A stretch of 64,000 nucleotides of DNA from Actinocrinis puniceicyclus (GCF_018283645.1 NZ_JAGSXH010000012.1:24685-88684), one strand, 5' to 3'; counted from the first letter of the stretch, positions 1 to 13,446 are shown. Notes: generated by a model not told the origin, from the letters alone. Made by a program: numbers and translations.

Positions 1-518
1 CCCGGCTCGTCGCAGGCGCCCTCCTCGATCGTCTCGACGGTCTCGTAAGCCTCTTCGAGGAGGTACTTCACCAGGGAGCGGTGGGTCTGCTCCCCGTCCC
101 AGGGGCAGCCGCCGGGGGAACGCAGCCGGTCCATGACGGCGACCAGGTCCAGCACCTTGGCCCCGGGCAGGTCGTAGCTGCCCGGCAGCAGCTCCAGTTC
201 GATCTCACCGCCGTGGGCCAAGTGCTCGCCCAGCGCCTGGGCCAGCGCCTCGTCGCCGTCCTGGGCGGCGATCCACACCACGCTCGCGCCCGCCTCGGCC
301 TGATCGATCAGGTCGCGGGCTATCTCATGCGCGGACGCCTTCGGGTCGAACACGACGATCTGTACGTCCACGTCGTCGAGGTAGGGCAGCACCGGGTGGT
401 CCGGCGAACCGGTGTGGACGACGGCGCCGGAACCGGTCATGAGTCGCCAGGCCGAGGCCGAGACAAGCCCGGGGGCGACGCGCGGGGAGAACGGGACGAG
501 AACGATCCGACCGGGCAT
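1..518 (-). CDS. mazG: MazG nucleoside triphosphate pyrophosphohydrolase, 3' end beyond window
   Basis: Read on the minus strand from an ATG at 516-518 and running off the left edge, so about 172 N-terminal residues are visible. The first ~110 residues (starting MPGRIVLVPFSPRVAPGL) resemble the extra N-terminal domain of actinobacterial MazG proteins. The MazG fold then begins: KVLDLVAVMDRLRSPGGCPW is followed by a D, an EQTHRSL segment and YLLEEAYE, the conserved start with its first metal-binding glutamates. The family hydrolyses (d)NTPs, or aberrant nucleotides, to NMP and pyrophosphate. It lies downstream of mfd on the same strand, 229 bp after its stop, which fits a nucleotide-pool/DNA-maintenance pair. 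The later EExxD part of the active site is outside the window. Confidence 0.9.
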   Translation of the reverse strand, partial: MPGRIVLVPFSPRVAPGLVSASAWRLMTGSGAVVHTGSPDHPVLPYLDDVDVQIVVFDPKASAHEIARDLIDQAEAGASVVWIAAQDGDEALAQALGEHLAHGGEIELELLPGSYDLPGAKVLDLVAVMDRLRSPGGCPWDGEQTHRSLVKYLLEEAYETVETIEEGACDEP

Positions 519-747
519 GCCCTAACCCTAAAGCGTCGGCAGCGCGCCCGTGCTCCAGCGCGCTGAGAAGGCTGGTGACGCGGAATGCGGGCGCACGGTA
601 CGCGGTCGGGTAGGCCGGACAAGATCGGCTGCACGGGGGCGAGAGAAACGTGGCCCGGATGAGGGATCTGCAGCACCTGCCACCCGCCTGACGACACCGC
701 GCCGCACCTGACGTCACGTCACGCCGAGCGCCGGGCAACGGCAGAAG
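519..747. other. Intergenic spacer between mfd stop and mazG start
   Basis: No convincing gene. Frames open here lack start signals and the codon bias of neighbours. A palindromic TGACGTCA with a following CGTCACG lies near 710-725, close to the mfd stop; its role is unknown. The mazG promoter should be in this stretch, but no clear -35/-10 pair was recognised. Confidence 0.5.
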
Positions 748-4302
<3,555 letters not shown>

Positions 4303-4414
4303 GGGAAACTCCTCGGTCCATGGCGGGCACGCGGACTACCCCCGATCTGCGGGAGAACGGGGGTGGGGTGATGCATCCAGCGTACGCACTCGGGCCGACA
4401 ACCGCTCACACGTA

Positions 4415-4430
4415 TCGAACATACGATCGA
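4415..4430. promoter_or_regulatory. Candidate LexA (SOS) box upstream of mfd
   Basis: TCGAACATACGATCGA agrees with the actinobacterial SOS consensus TCGAAC-N4-GTTCGA at every specified position but one (A for T in the right arm). It lies in the 380-bp divergent region between mfd (start 4302) and the SMI1/KNR4 gene (start 4683), so it could control either. LexA control of mfd is an inference from position alone. Confidence 0.5.
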
Positions 4431-4682
4431 CGCATATGGGACGATTGCGCTCCACGGATCGCCTGACGGTCCGTCGGAATGTAGCTTCCACCGCCTGCCG
4501 GGGGCGTGCACACTCGTGCGCAATCCCGCCAAATACACCAGGAAGGCTCTCCCGCCTACCGCACAGAGGACTCGGACGGGTACCGTTCCACTGTCGTTAA
4601 TGCCGACTTCGGCGATCGCCTCGGGCACCCCGGCGCGGTCCGGTCGAGTGGACGTGACGGTTCGGGAAAAGGGCTGGAGATC

Positions 4683-5702
4683 ATGACGCAAGGATCGGGC
4701 ATGGGTTCGCCGACGCGCGCCGCGATACCGAACGGGCAGTTCGCCGGCCGGCTGATCGAGTTCAGCGACCCGGAACTGGACCGCAAGTATCCGCGCGGCG
4801 TCTACGTGGACCTGCAGGGCTACCCGAACTTCTCGGTGTACGCGCGGCAGGCTGTGGAGATCGCCGAACCGCCCTCGGGCCTGTCCGTCGACGAGGTGCG
4901 TGTCACCGACGTCGTGGCGGCCAACCTGCTCGGCTCCGTCAGCGGTGACCCGTTGTGGCAGCAGGGCCGCCCGCCGACGGTGACTCCGGAAGGATGGACC
5001 TGGGTTCACGAGGCGCGCAGCCGCAAGCTTTACCTGGTGCCCGCGGAGCTGAACGCTTCGTTCCGGCACCACGGCGGCATCGCGACGCTGCAGAGCGACC
5101 CGTCGAAGTCCGGGCTCTGGCACGAGGGGATGCTTGAGCCCGTCGCGTTCGAGCGCTCGGGCTCGGTGCCGGAGGACGCGCTGCAGCAACTGGAGTCACA
5201 GCTCGGTTTCCAGCTGCCGGTCTCCTACCGGCGGTTCCTCGGCGGTACCGACGGCGGTCGGCCCCTGGTTCCCGCGGTCAACCTCAACTGCGGCTTCATC
5301 GCGGACGGATGGCTGTTCGGGCTGCGCCGCTCCGATCCGCATCAGGACCTGGTCTACGCCAACCAGTCGCTCTACGACCGGTTCACCGAGGAGTACCTGG
5401 GCATCGGCTTCGTGCAAGGCGGCATGCTCGCGCTGAAGATCCGCGGCAACGATCTGGGCTCGGTCTGGTACTTCGACGACGACGACCCGCGCGACCACGA
5501 CGGCCGCGACGCCGCCTCGGTGTGCGCCGAACTGCTGCACCGTGTCGGCAACGACTTCGACGACTTCGCCCGGCACCTGGTGGCGCTGCCCGCGCAGATC
5601 GTGGAGATCTCGGAGGCAGCGGTGCGCGGCGGCCATGCCAGGCCGGTCGAGGACGCGCCGCACCTCGGCTCGGCGCTTCCCGTGCACCTGCGGGCGCGCT
5701 GA
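4683..5702 (+). CDS. SMI1/KNR4-family protein
   Basis: 339 residues from the ATG at 4683 (GGAG just upstream); upstream in-frame starts lack a ribosome site. The C-terminal half (~165-300) carries the SMI1/KNR4 (SUKH) pattern: LESQLGFQLPVSYRRFLGGT, then WLFGL and a late GSVWYFDDDDPRDHDGRD with acidic residues. The N-terminal part (FAGRLIEFSDPELDRKYPRG onward) is the portion I remember as conserved in actinobacterial stand-alone members. SUKH proteins are often immunity proteins against nuclease or deaminase toxins, but no toxin gene is adjacent, so a housekeeping role is equally possible. No signal peptide or membrane segment is seen. The function is not established. Confidence 0.8.
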   Translation: MTQGSGMGSPTRAAIPNGQFAGRLIEFSDPELDRKYPRGVYVDLQGYPNFSVYARQAVEIAEPPSGLSVDEVRVTDVVAANLLGSVSGDPLWQQGRPPTVTPEGWTWVHEARSRKLYLVPAELNASFRHHGGIATLQSDPSKSGLWHEGMLEPVAFERSGSVPEDALQQLESQLGFQLPVSYRRFLGGTDGGRPLVPAVNLNCGFIADGWLFGLRRSDPHQDLVYANQSLYDRFTEEYLGIGFVQGGMLALKIRGNDLGSVWYFDDDDPRDHDGRDAASVCAELLHRVGNDFDDFARHLVALPAQIVEISEAAVRGGHARPVEDAPHLGSALPVHLRAR

Positions 5703-5760
5703 CCGCGCGCGGCGACCATGCCGTTCGGCGACTCGGCCGTTCGGCGGCACGCGCGCCCCG

Positions 5761-5790
5761 GCGGGCGTCGGCGGGCGTCGGCGGGCGTCG
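5761..5790. repeat. 10-bp tandem repeat x3 upstream of ppc
   Basis: Three perfect head-to-tail copies of GCGGGCGTCG between the SMI1/KNR4 stop and ppc, about 130 bp before the ppc start. A related partial unit precedes it. It has no visible coding role. Confidence 0.8.
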
Positions 5791-5920
5791 GTTCGGGCGA
5801 AGTCTCACCGAGTGAACTGATAACGAAGGTGTGACGAACGCCGCATAAGATGGCTCAGGTGTGGACAGCGTGGTCCGCCAGCAGTGCTGCCGAGTGTCGC
5901 CGACCTGCCGAGGATGAGCC

Positions 5921-8758
5921 ATGCCCGAGCCTGTGACCAGCGGACCCACCGAACCGTCGCCCTCCCCCGACGCCGCCCTGCGCGCCGACATCAAGTCGCT
6001 CGGCGAACTGCTCGGCCGCACCCTGGTGCGCCAGGAGGGCCAGGAGTTGTTCGACCTCGTCGAGGAGGTGCGCGCGCTGACCCGGTCGGATGATCCGGCG
6101 GACGGGGAGCGGGCGGTGAACCGGCTCGCCGAGATCGATCTGGCCACCGCCATCCGGCTGGTGCGCGCCTTCTCCTCCTACTTCTTCCTGGCCAACGTCA
6201 CCGAGCAGGTGCACCGCGGCCGGGAGTTGCACACCCAGCGCGCCACGGTCGGCTCCTGGCTCACTCAGGCGATCGACCGGATCGCCGACGCGATCGACGA
6301 CCCCGAGTCCAAGGTCACCCGGGACTGGGTCGAGCAGGTGGTCTCGTATCTGTCCATCCGGCCGGTCTTCACCGCGCACCCCACCGAGGCCGCCCGGCGC
6401 ACCATTCTGACCAAGCTGCGGCAGATCGCGCTGCTGCTGGACGCGAACCCGTTCACCGAGTCCAGCGACCCGGTCGCGCGAAGGCGGGCCGAGCGCCGCC
6501 TGGAGGAACTGGTCGAGTCGCTGTGGCAGACCGACGAACTGCGGGTGGCGCGCCCCGAGCCGACCGACGAGGCGCGCAACGCGCTGTACTACCTCGACGA
6601 GCTGCACTCCGGCGCGGTGCCCGACGTCCTCGACGAGCTGGCCGCGGAGCTGGACCGGATCGACGTCACGCTGCCCGTGGACGCCCGGCCGCTCTCGTTC
6701 GGCTCGTGGATCGGCGGGGACCGCGACGGCAACCCGAACGTGACTCCGCAGCTGACCCTGGAGATCCTCGCCCTGCAGCACGAACGCGCGATCGAGGACG
6801 CGCTCAAGGTGGTCGAGCAACTGCGCGCCACGCTGTCCACGTCCAAGCGGATAGCGCAGGTCAGCCCGCGCCTTGAGTCCTCGGTCGAGGCCGACCTGGC
6901 GGCGCTGAGCGACATCGCCCCGCGCTACAAGCGGCTCAACCAGGAGGAGCCGTACCGGCTCAAGGCGATCTGCGTGCGCCAGAAGCTGATCAACACGCGG
7001 CGGCGGATCGCGCAGCAGCGCCCGCATGTTCCGGGGCAGGACTACCTCAACGGCGAGGAACTGGTCGCCGACCTGGTGCTGATGCGCGAGTCGCTGCTGG
7101 CCGACCGGGGCGAGCTGATCGCCCGCGGTTCGCTGGACCAGGTGATCCGCACGGTTTCGGCCTTCGGCCTGCATCTGGCGACGCTGGACGTGCGCGAGCA
7201 CGCCGACGCGCACCATCACGCGATCGGCCAGCTGATCGACCGGCTCGGCGGCGAGTCCTGGCGGTACGAGGACATGCCGCGCGACTACCGCGCCGGGCTG
7301 CTTGCCAAGGAGCTGCGCTCGCGCCGACCGCTGGCGCTGTTGCCCGCGGCGGTCCACCGGGCCGCCGATCCGGCCACCGCGACCCCGCTGCTGGACGAGG
7401 CCGCGGCGCGCACGTTCGGCATCTTCACCGCGATCCGTGAGGCGATCGACCGTTTCGGCCCGGCGGTGATCGAGAGCTACATCATCTCGATGTGCCGCGG
7501 CGTGGACGACGTGTACGCGGCCGTGCTGCTGGCGCGCGAGGCCGGTCTGATCGACCTGCGCGGCGAGAAGGCGCAGATCGGCTTTGTGCCGCTGCTGGAG
7601 ACCGTGGAGGAGTTGCGGCAGTCGGACACCATCCTCAACGATCTGCTCAGCGACCCGTCGTACCGCAAGCTGGTGCGGCTTCGCGGGGACGTGCAGGAGG
7701 TGATGCTCGGCTACAGCGACTCGAACAAGGAGGCCGGGATCACCACCAGCCAGTGGGAGATTCACCTGGCCCAGCGCAAGCTGCGGGATGTGGCGCACCG
7801 GCACGGCATCCGGCTGCGGCTGTTCCACGGCCGCGGCGGTACCGTCGGGCGCGGCGGCGGCCCGACCCACGACGCGATCCTGGCGCAGCCGTGGGGCACG
7901 CTGGAGGGCGAGATCAAGGTCACCGAGCAGGGCGAGGTGATCTCGGACAAGTACGCGCTGCCGTCGCTGGCCCGGGAGAACCTGGAGCTGACGGTCGCGG
8001 CGACGCTGGAGGCCTCGGTGCTGCACCTGGGGCCGCGGCAGAGCGCGGACGCGCTGGCCCGCTGGACGGCGACCATGTCAGGCATCTCCGACGCCGCGTT
8101 CGCCCGGTACCGGGCGCTGGTGGAGGACCCGGATCTGCCGAAGTACTTCCTCGCCTCGACCCCGGTGGACCAGCTCGGCGACCTGCACCTCGGCTCGCGG
8201 CCGTCGCGCCGGCCGGACTCGGGGGCGGGTCTGGCGGGGTTGCGGGCGATCCCGTGGGTGTTCGGCTGGACCCAGTCCCGGCAGATCGTGCCGGGCTGGT
8301 TCGGGGTCGGCACGGGCCTGGCGGCCGCGTACGAGGCCGGCAACGCGGACGTGCTGGCGGAGATGTTCGAGCAGTGGCACTTCTTCAGCAACTTCCTGTC
8401 GAACGTATCGATGACCCTGGCCAAGACCGATCTGCAGATCGCGCAGCGGTACGTCAACCGGTTGGTGCCTGAGGAGCTTCGGCACGTCTTCGACACGATC
8501 AAGGAAGAGCACGAGCTGACGGTTCAGCAGGTGCTGCGGGTCACCGGCCAGAAGCAACTGCTCGGGCATGATCCGGTACTCGCGCGCACGCTGCGGATCA
8601 GGGACCGCTACCTTGACCCGATCTCGTACCTGCAGGTGGCGCTGCTCAAGCGGCACCGGGAGGCGGTCGCGACCGGGCAGGAGGTCGAGCCGCAGTTGAC
8701 GCGCGCGCTGCTGCTGACGGTGAACGGCGTCGCCGCCGGGCTGCGCAACACCGGGTGA
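5921..8758 (+). CDS. ppc: Phosphoenolpyruvate carboxylase
   Basis: 945 residues. It fixes bicarbonate onto PEP to give oxaloacetate, feeding the TCA cycle in the cytoplasm. Diagnostic motifs are present in order: [13 protein letters not shown] with the catalytic histidine (H153), [15 protein letters not shown] (262-276), [14 protein letters not shown], and the glycine-rich loop [16 protein letters not shown]. The protein ends in RNTG, the family's conserved C-terminus (usually QNTG). The start ATG at 5921 has only a weak ribosome site; an ATG at 5914 is out of frame. The transcript appears to be a single gene closed by the hairpin at 8824-8857. TAAGAT at 5846-5851 could be a -10 element, but no matching -35 was found. 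Confidence 0.97.
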   Translation: MPEPVTSGPTEPSPSPDAALRADIKSLGELLGRTLVRQEGQELFDLVEEVRALTRSDDPADGERAVNRLAEIDLATAIRLVRAFSSYFFLANVTEQVHRGRELHTQRATVGSWLTQAIDRIADAIDDPESKVTRDWVEQVVSYLSIRPVFTAHPTEAARRTILTKLRQIALLLDANPFTESSDPVARRRAERRLEELVESLWQTDELRVARPEPTDEARNALYYLDELHSGAVPDVLDELAAELDRIDVTLPVDARPLSFGSWIGGDRDGNPNVTPQLTLEILALQHERAIEDALKVVEQLRATLSTSKRIAQVSPRLESSVEADLAALSDIAPRYKRLNQEEPYRLKAICVRQKLINTRRRIAQQRPHVPGQDYLNGEELVADLVLMRESLLADRGELIARGSLDQVIRTVSAFGLHLATLDVREHADAHHHAIGQLIDRLGGESWRYEDMPRDYRAGLLAKELRSRRPLALLPAAVHRAADPATATPLLDEAAARTFGIFTAIREAIDRFGPAVIESYIISMCRGVDDVYAAVLLAREAGLIDLRGEKAQIGFVPLLETVEELRQSDTILNDLLSDPSYRKLVRLRGDVQEVMLGYSDSNKEAGITTSQWEIHLAQRKLRDVAHRHGIRLRLFHGRGGTVGRGGGPTHDAILAQPWGTLEGEIKVTEQGEVISDKYALPSLARENLELTVAATLEASVLHLGPRQSADALARWTATMSGISDAAFARYRALVEDPDLPKYFLASTPVDQLGDLHLGSRPSRRPDSGAGLAGLRAIPWVFGWTQSRQIVPGWFGVGTGLAAAYEAGNADVLAEMFEQWHFFSNFLSNVSMTLAKTDLQIAQRYVNRLVPEELRHVFDTIKEEHELTVQQVLRVTGQKQLLGHDPVLARTLRIRDRYLDPISYLQVALLKRHREAVATGQEVEPQLTRALLLTVNGVAAGLRNTG

Positions 8759-8823
8759 AACGGCGGCCGCCGCCGGGCTCAGATACCGGGTGAAACGACG
8801 GCGGCCGGGCGGCGAAAAGCATG

Positions 8824-8857
8824 CGGCGGACGGCCATTGATTTCTGGCCGTCCGCCG
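8824..8857 (+). terminator. Rho-independent-type terminator after ppc
   Basis: A perfect 13-bp stem (CGGCGGACGGCCA with its complement) and an 8-base loop, followed by TTCGTTGTCT. It lies 65 bp after the ppc stop. The stretch just before it contains a partial duplication of the ppc end (CCGGGTGAAACG occurs twice). Confidence 0.8.
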
Positions 8858-8917
8858 TTCGTTGTCTCGACGCCCCCGGTTCACCTTGCGAGGAATGCGT
8901 TCATACCCCCGCTGAGC

Positions 8918-8971
8918 TGTGGATAAACAAGATCGGGTTGTCCACGAGCTGTGGATACATTCTGTGGATAA
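8918..8971. promoter_or_regulatory. Cluster of four DnaA boxes
   Basis: Within 54 bp lie TGTGGATAA (8918-8926, minus-oriented box TTATCCACA), TTGTCCACG (8938-8946, plus), TGTGGATAC (8950-8958, minus) and TGTGGATAA (8963-8971, minus). Two are perfect TTATCCACA boxes and two differ by one base from accepted variants. The cluster is in the ppc-purU intergenic region, just beyond the ppc terminator. No dnaA, dnaN or AT-rich unwinding element is nearby, so it is not the origin. DnaA titration or regulatory clusters are known in Streptomyces chromosomes. Confidence 0.75.
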
Positions 8972-9094
8972 CTCGCTGCGCCATGCACACCCGTCCTCAC
9001 GTAATGGCAGCCGTCAGCCAATTGACACCCAGTTGTCATCCGGCGAGTGATGAAAGCACTGCCGCCATGCGTTCGGGTCGAGAAGGCGTCGCGG

Positions 9095-9967
9095 CTACGG
9101 AAAGACGACCGTGCGGCGGCCGTTGATCAGCACACGGTGCTCCGAGTGCCACGCCACGGCGCGAGAGAGCACCCGGCACTCCACGTCGCGGCCGACGGCC
9201 ACCAGCTGATCGGGCGTCAGGCCGTGGCCGACGCGGGCCACGTCCTGTTCGATGATCGGTCCCTCGTCGAGATCGGGCGTCACATAGTGCGCCGTCGCGC
9301 CGATCAGCTTGACCCCGCGGGCGTGCGCCTGGTGATAGGGCTTGGCTCCCTTGAAGGACGGTAGGAAGGAGTGGTGGATGTTGATGATCCGGCCCTCCAG
9401 CTCCTTGCACACGGCCTCCGAGAGCACCTGCATGTAGCGGGCGAGCACCACGAGCTCGACTGCGTGCTCCTCGGCCAGCCGCAACAGGCGCGCCTCCTGC
9501 TCAGGCTTGTTCTCCCTGGTCACGGGCAGGTGGACGAAGGGGATGCGGTAGGACTCGACCAGGCTCTTGAAGTCGGTGTGGTTCGAGACCACCGCCGGGA
9601 TCTCGATCGGCAGCGCGCCGATGCTGTTCCGGAAAAGCAGATCGTTGAGACAGTGCCCGAACCGGGAGACCAGGATCAGCGTCGGCATCCGGACCGTGAC
9701 GTCGTGGATCTGCCAGGCCATGTGGAAAGCCGCCGCGGTCGCGGTGAAACCCCCGTTCAGCGAGATCAGGTCGACGCCCTCCACCTGCGCGGCGAAGTGC
9801 ACGCGCATGAAGAACAGCTTCGTGTCCGGGTCGCCGTACTGCTGGCTGTCCACGATGGTGCAGCCGGTGACCAGCAGAAAGCTGGAGACCGCGTGCACGA
9901 TTCCACGCTGGTCGGGGCAGGAGAGGGTCAGCACGTACTCGCGAGGCGGTGCGGACGACGTGGTCAT
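9095..9967 (-). CDS. purU: Formyltetrahydrofolate deformylase
   Basis: 290 residues if started at the ATG at 9965-9967 (MTTSSAPPREYVLTLSCPDQ), which has GGGTGG just upstream; an ATG ten codons earlier has no ribosome site. PurU hydrolyses 10-formyl-THF to formate and THF, balancing the one-carbon pool. An N-terminal ACT domain (~8-90, CPDQRGIVHAVSSFLL) precedes the formyltransferase-fold catalytic domain (~95-285). Visible catalytic features are NIHHSFLPSFKG and the late GATAHYVTPDLDEGPIIEQD. It is divergent from the tricorn gene with a 64-bp gap. Confidence 0.95.
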   Translation of the reverse strand: MTTSSAPPREYVLTLSCPDQRGIVHAVSSFLLVTGCTIVDSQQYGDPDTKLFFMRVHFAAQVEGVDLISLNGGFTATAAAFHMAWQIHDVTVRMPTLILVSRFGHCLNDLLFRNSIGALPIEIPAVVSNHTDFKSLVESYRIPFVHLPVTRENKPEQEARLLRLAEEHAVELVVLARYMQVLSEAVCKELEGRIINIHHSFLPSFKGAKPYHQAHARGVKLIGATAHYVTPDLDEGPIIEQDVARVGHGLTPDQLVAVGRDVECRVLSRAVAWHSEHRVLINGRRTVVFP

Positions 9968-10031
9968 GCCACCCATCTTCGCCCATCCCGAATGCATCGC
10001 CCAGAGCGCAGGGCGCGGATATCGTCGGGCC

Positions 10032-13000
10032 GTGGTCTCTTCTTCCTATCTTCGCTTCCCGCATCTGGCGGGAGATCTGGTCACCTTCGTCGCCGAAGAC
10101 GACGTGTGGCTCGCACCGCTCTCCGAGGCCGCGGGCGGTGCCGCCGCGGGCGGCCGCGCCTGGCGGCTTACCGCGGATCAGGTCCCGGTGCTCAACCCAC
10201 GGCTGAATCCGTCGGGCACCCGCATCGCCTGGACCTCGACCAGGGACGGCTCCGCGTCGCTGGCCCGGGGCGCGGCCCGTGAGATCTACACGGTGCCGGC
10301 GGACGGCGGGCCGATCCAGCGCCTGACGTACTGGGGCGACGCGCGCGCCGCGGTGCGCGGCTGGCTCTCCGACGACGAGGTGCTGGTCGTCAGCAACGCC
10401 GGACAGCACGACACGATGCGAACCCGCGCGTTCGCGGTGCCGGTCGACGGGCCCGCCCGCCCATTGCCCTATGGACCGGTCGGCGACCTGTCGATCGCGC
10501 CGGACGGGGCGGTGCTGCTGGGTTCACCGGCCTACGCCGAGCCCGCCCGGTGGAAACGGTACGGCGGCGGCACCGGCGGCAAGATCTGGTACTCGCCGGA
10601 CGGGACCGAGTACCGCCGGATCCTCGGCGAGGTCGGCAACCACCTGGTGAACCCGATGTTCGTGGCCGGCCGGGTGGTCTTCCTTTCCGATCACGAGGGC
10701 GTCGGCGCGCTGTACTCGGCCGCGCCCGACGGCTCCGGGTTGCGCCGCCACGGCGACCACGGGCCGTACTACGCGCGCAACGCCACGACGGACGGCACAC
10801 GCGTGGTCTATCAGTGCGCCGGCGACCTTTGGCTGCTCGGTGCGCTCGACGAGGAACCGGTGCGGCTCGACATCCGGCTGGCTGGGGTGCGCGGCGGGCG
10901 CGACCGGTTCCCGGTCTCGACGCGGCGGGGGCTCGGCGACTTCTCGCTGTGCAAGACCGGCCGGATCGTCGCGGCAGAGGTACGCGGGACGGTGCACTGG
11001 TTGCCGTCGAAGGACGGGCCGGCGCGCGCGCTGATCGCGACCCCGGGCGTGCGCGGCAGGCTTCCGCGAGTGATTCCGGGCACCTCGATCGTCGTGTGCG
11101 TCTCGGATTCCGGGGGCGCGGACGGGCTCGACGTCGTCGCGGCGGACGGCTCGGTCACGCGCCGGCTGGCGCACGGACGGCTGGGGCACGTGCTCGAGAT
11201 CGCGGTCGCGCCGAACGGGCAGCAGGTGGCGGTCGCGGCGCACGACGGGCGACTGCTTCTCGTGGCCCTGGGTGACCCGGCCGGCGCGGACGCGACGGAC
11301 GCGACGGACGCGACGGACGCGACGGACGCGACGGACGCGACGGACGCGGAACAGAACACGAACGCTGAGCTGAACGCGGACACTGAGCAGGACGGCGAGG
11401 GCGCGGCGGTCACCGAACTGGTGCGCAGCAGCAACGCTGAGGTCAGTGGCCTGGCATTCTCACCGGACTCGGCCTACCTGGCCTGGGCACAGCCGTGGAA
11501 TCCATGGGAGCACTCGCACATTCGTCTGGCAAGGCTCGCGGACGGCACGGTCGCGGACCTGACGCCGCCGCGGTTCGACGACACCTGCCCGGTGTTCACG
11601 CACGACGGCAAACACTTGGCGTTCCTGTCCAACCGCGCCTTCGACCCGGTATACGACGAGCATTTCTTCGACCTCAGCTTCCTCCCGGGTGTGCGGCCGT
11701 ACCTGGTGCCACTGGCCGAGACCACCCCGTCGCCGTTCGCCCCCGAGCTGAACGGGCGCCCGGTCTCACCCGAGGACCGCGAGACCGCCGGGGTCGATCG
11801 CCGGGGCTCGGACACGCGCGGAACCGGCTCCGAGGACGGTTCCGTCTCCGGTTCCCCGAAAGTCGCGGTGGACCTGGAGAACATCGCGGAACGCGTGGTG
11901 CCGTTCCCTGTCGAGGCGGGCGGCTACCGCTCGCTGCGGGCGGTCAAGGGCGGCGTGGTGTGGCTCGACCCGCCGCGTACCGGACAGCTGCACGAGGCGG
12001 TGATCGGCGCCTCCGACGAGCACCCCAAGGCCAGTCTCGTCAGGTATGACCTGGACAAACGCAAACGCACCACCGTGGTGGAGCAACTCGACTGTTTCGC
12101 GGTCTCCGGCGACGGAGCGCGACTGGCGTACTTCGACGACGGCGAACTCAAGATCAAGCCCTCGGACGCGCGGGACGATGACGACGCCGTCACCGTGGAC
12201 CTTGATCGGGTGCGGGTGACCGTCGTCCCCGCGGCCGAATGGGCGCAGATGTACGACGAAGCCTGGCGGCTGATGCGCGAGAACTTCTGGCGCGCGGACA
12301 TGGCCGGGGTCGACTGGCCGGCGATGGCCGAGCGCTACCGGCCGCTGCTGGACCGGATCGGCACCCAGGACGACCTGCACGATGTGCTGTGGGAGCTGCA
12401 GGGTGAACTCGGCGCCTCGCACGCTTATGTGCGGGCTCCGTCGGCGGAAAGCCGCAAGGCGCTGGCACAGGGCCTGCTCGGCGCGGACCTCGCCCCGGAC
12501 GCGAGCGGGGCCTGGCGGATCGTCCGGCTGCTGCGCGGCGAGTCCTCGGTGATCGCGGCGCGCTCGCCGCTGACCTCGCCCGGAGTGGCGGCCAGGGCGG
12601 GCGACGTGATCGCGGCGGTGGACGGATCGCCGGTCGATCCGGTGCGCGGGCCGAACGCGCTGCTGGCCGGCAAGGCCGGAAAACCGGTCGAATTGACGCT
12701 GCGCCGAGACGGGGTCGAACGGCGCGTGGCCGTGGTCCCGCTCGGCAGCGAAAGCGCGCTGCGCTATCAGGACCTGGTGCAGCAGCGCCGCGCGGCCGTC
12801 CGCGAAGCGTCGGGCGGACGACTCGGCTACCTTCACGTGCCCGACATGGCGTCGTGGGGCTGGGCCGAGTTCCACCGCGATCTGCGCGGCGCGTTCGAGG
12901 CCGACGGGCTGGTGCTGGACCTGCGTGAGAACGGCGGCGGACACACCTCGCAGCTGGTGGTGGAGAAGCTGGCCCGCAAAATCATCGGCTGGCAGGTCTC

Positions 13001-13412
13001 CCGGTACGCCGAACCCGTCGCCTATCCGGGCGAGGCGCCGCGCGGGCCGATCGTCGCCCTGGCCGACGAGTTCGCGGGCTCCGACGGTGACATCGCGACG
13101 CAGGCGCTCAAGCTGTACGGCATCGCGCCGGTGGTCGGCACGCGCACCTGGGGCGGCGTGATCGGCATCGACGGCAAGTACACGCTGGTGGACGGCACCG
13201 GGGTCACCCAGCCGAAGTACGCGTTCTGGTTCGAGGGCAGCGGCTGGGGGGTGGAGAACTACGGCGTCGATCCGGACGTCGAGGTGCCCATCCCGCCGCA
13301 CGACGCGGCGGCCGGACGCGATCCGCAACTGGAGACGGCGATCCGGCTGGCTCTGCGGGAGCTGGAGCGCAGGCCCCCCAGCACGCCGCCGGGCAGGCCG
13401 CCGCGAGCGTGA
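10032..13412 (+). CDS. Tricorn-family self-compartmentalising protease
   Basis: 1126 residues from the GTG at 10032 (VVSSSYLRFPHLAGDLVTF); no earlier in-frame start is plausible given the divergent purU. Tricorn degrades peptides released by the proteasome. Layout: beta-propeller repeats over ~1-730, a C1 core, a PDZ domain (~830-900) and a C-terminal serine-protease core. Catalytic residues align with archaeal tricorn at a constant offset of ~52: S796-H797 (GASHAYV), nucleophile S1017 (EFAGSDGDI), and E1075 (GVENYGVDPDVEV). A linker in the propeller part carries six in-frame ATD repeats and an acidic Asn/Glu tract not expected in the family. The shine-dalgarno is poor. Confidence 0.93.
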   Translation: MVSSSYLRFPHLAGDLVTFVAEDDVWLAPLSEAAGGAAAGGRAWRLTADQVPVLNPRLNPSGTRIAWTSTRDGSASLARGAAREIYTVPADGGPIQRLTYWGDARAAVRGWLSDDEVLVVSNAGQHDTMRTRAFAVPVDGPARPLPYGPVGDLSIAPDGAVLLGSPAYAEPARWKRYGGGTGGKIWYSPDGTEYRRILGEVGNHLVNPMFVAGRVVFLSDHEGVGALYSAAPDGSGLRRHGDHGPYYARNATTDGTRVVYQCAGDLWLLGALDEEPVRLDIRLAGVRGGRDRFPVSTRRGLGDFSLCKTGRIVAAEVRGTVHWLPSKDGPARALIATPGVRGRLPRVIPGTSIVVCVSDSGGADGLDVVAADGSVTRRLAHGRLGHVLEIAVAPNGQQVAVAAHDGRLLLVALGDPAGADATDATDATDATDATDATDAEQNTNAELNADTEQDGEGAAVTELVRSSNAEVSGLAFSPDSAYLAWAQPWNPWEHSHIRLARLADGTVADLTPPRFDDTCPVFTHDGKHLAFLSNRAFDPVYDEHFFDLSFLPGVRPYLVPLAETTPSPFAPELNGRPVSPEDRETAGVDRRGSDTRGTGSEDGSVSGSPKVAVDLENIAERVVPFPVEAGGYRSLRAVKGGVVWLDPPRTGQLHEAVIGASDEHPKASLVRYDLDKRKRTTVVEQLDCFAVSGDGARLAYFDDGELKIKPSDARDDDDAVTVDLDRVRVTVVPAAEWAQMYDEAWRLMRENFWRADMAGVDWPAMAERYRPLLDRIGTQDDLHDVLWELQGELGASHAYVRAPSAESRKALAQGLLGADLAPDASGAWRIVRLLRGESSVIAARSPLTSPGVAARAGDVIAAVDGSPVDPVRGPNALLAGKAGKPVELTLRRDGVERRVAVVPLGSESALRYQDLVQQRRAAVREASGGRLGYLHVPDMASWGWAEFHRDLRGAFEADGLVLDLRENGGGHTSQLVVEKLARKIIGWQVSRYAEPVAYPGEAPRGPIVALADEFAGSDGDIATQALKLYGIAPVVGTRTWGGVIGIDGKYTLVDGTGVTQPKYAFWFEGSGWGVENYGVDPDVEVPIPPHDAAAGRDPQLETAIRLALRELERRPPSTPPGRPPRA
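11289..11348. repeat. 9-bp tandem repeat (6.7 copies) inside tricorn gene
   Basis: Six perfect copies of GACGCGACG plus a partial seventh. They encode an (ATD)n stretch in a loop of the propeller region. The unit is a multiple of three, so copy-number change would keep the frame. Confidence 0.95.
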
Positions 13413-13446
13413 CACCGCGCTGTGACAGCCCGACCGCCGGCGCGGA

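Noticed and set aside
5855..8026. Long antisense frame over ppc
   Set aside because: Low-complexity Arg/Leu-rich product; ppc is the real gene.
8918..8971. DnaA boxes as replication origin
   Set aside because: Only four boxes, no dnaA-dnaN, no AT-rich unwinding region.
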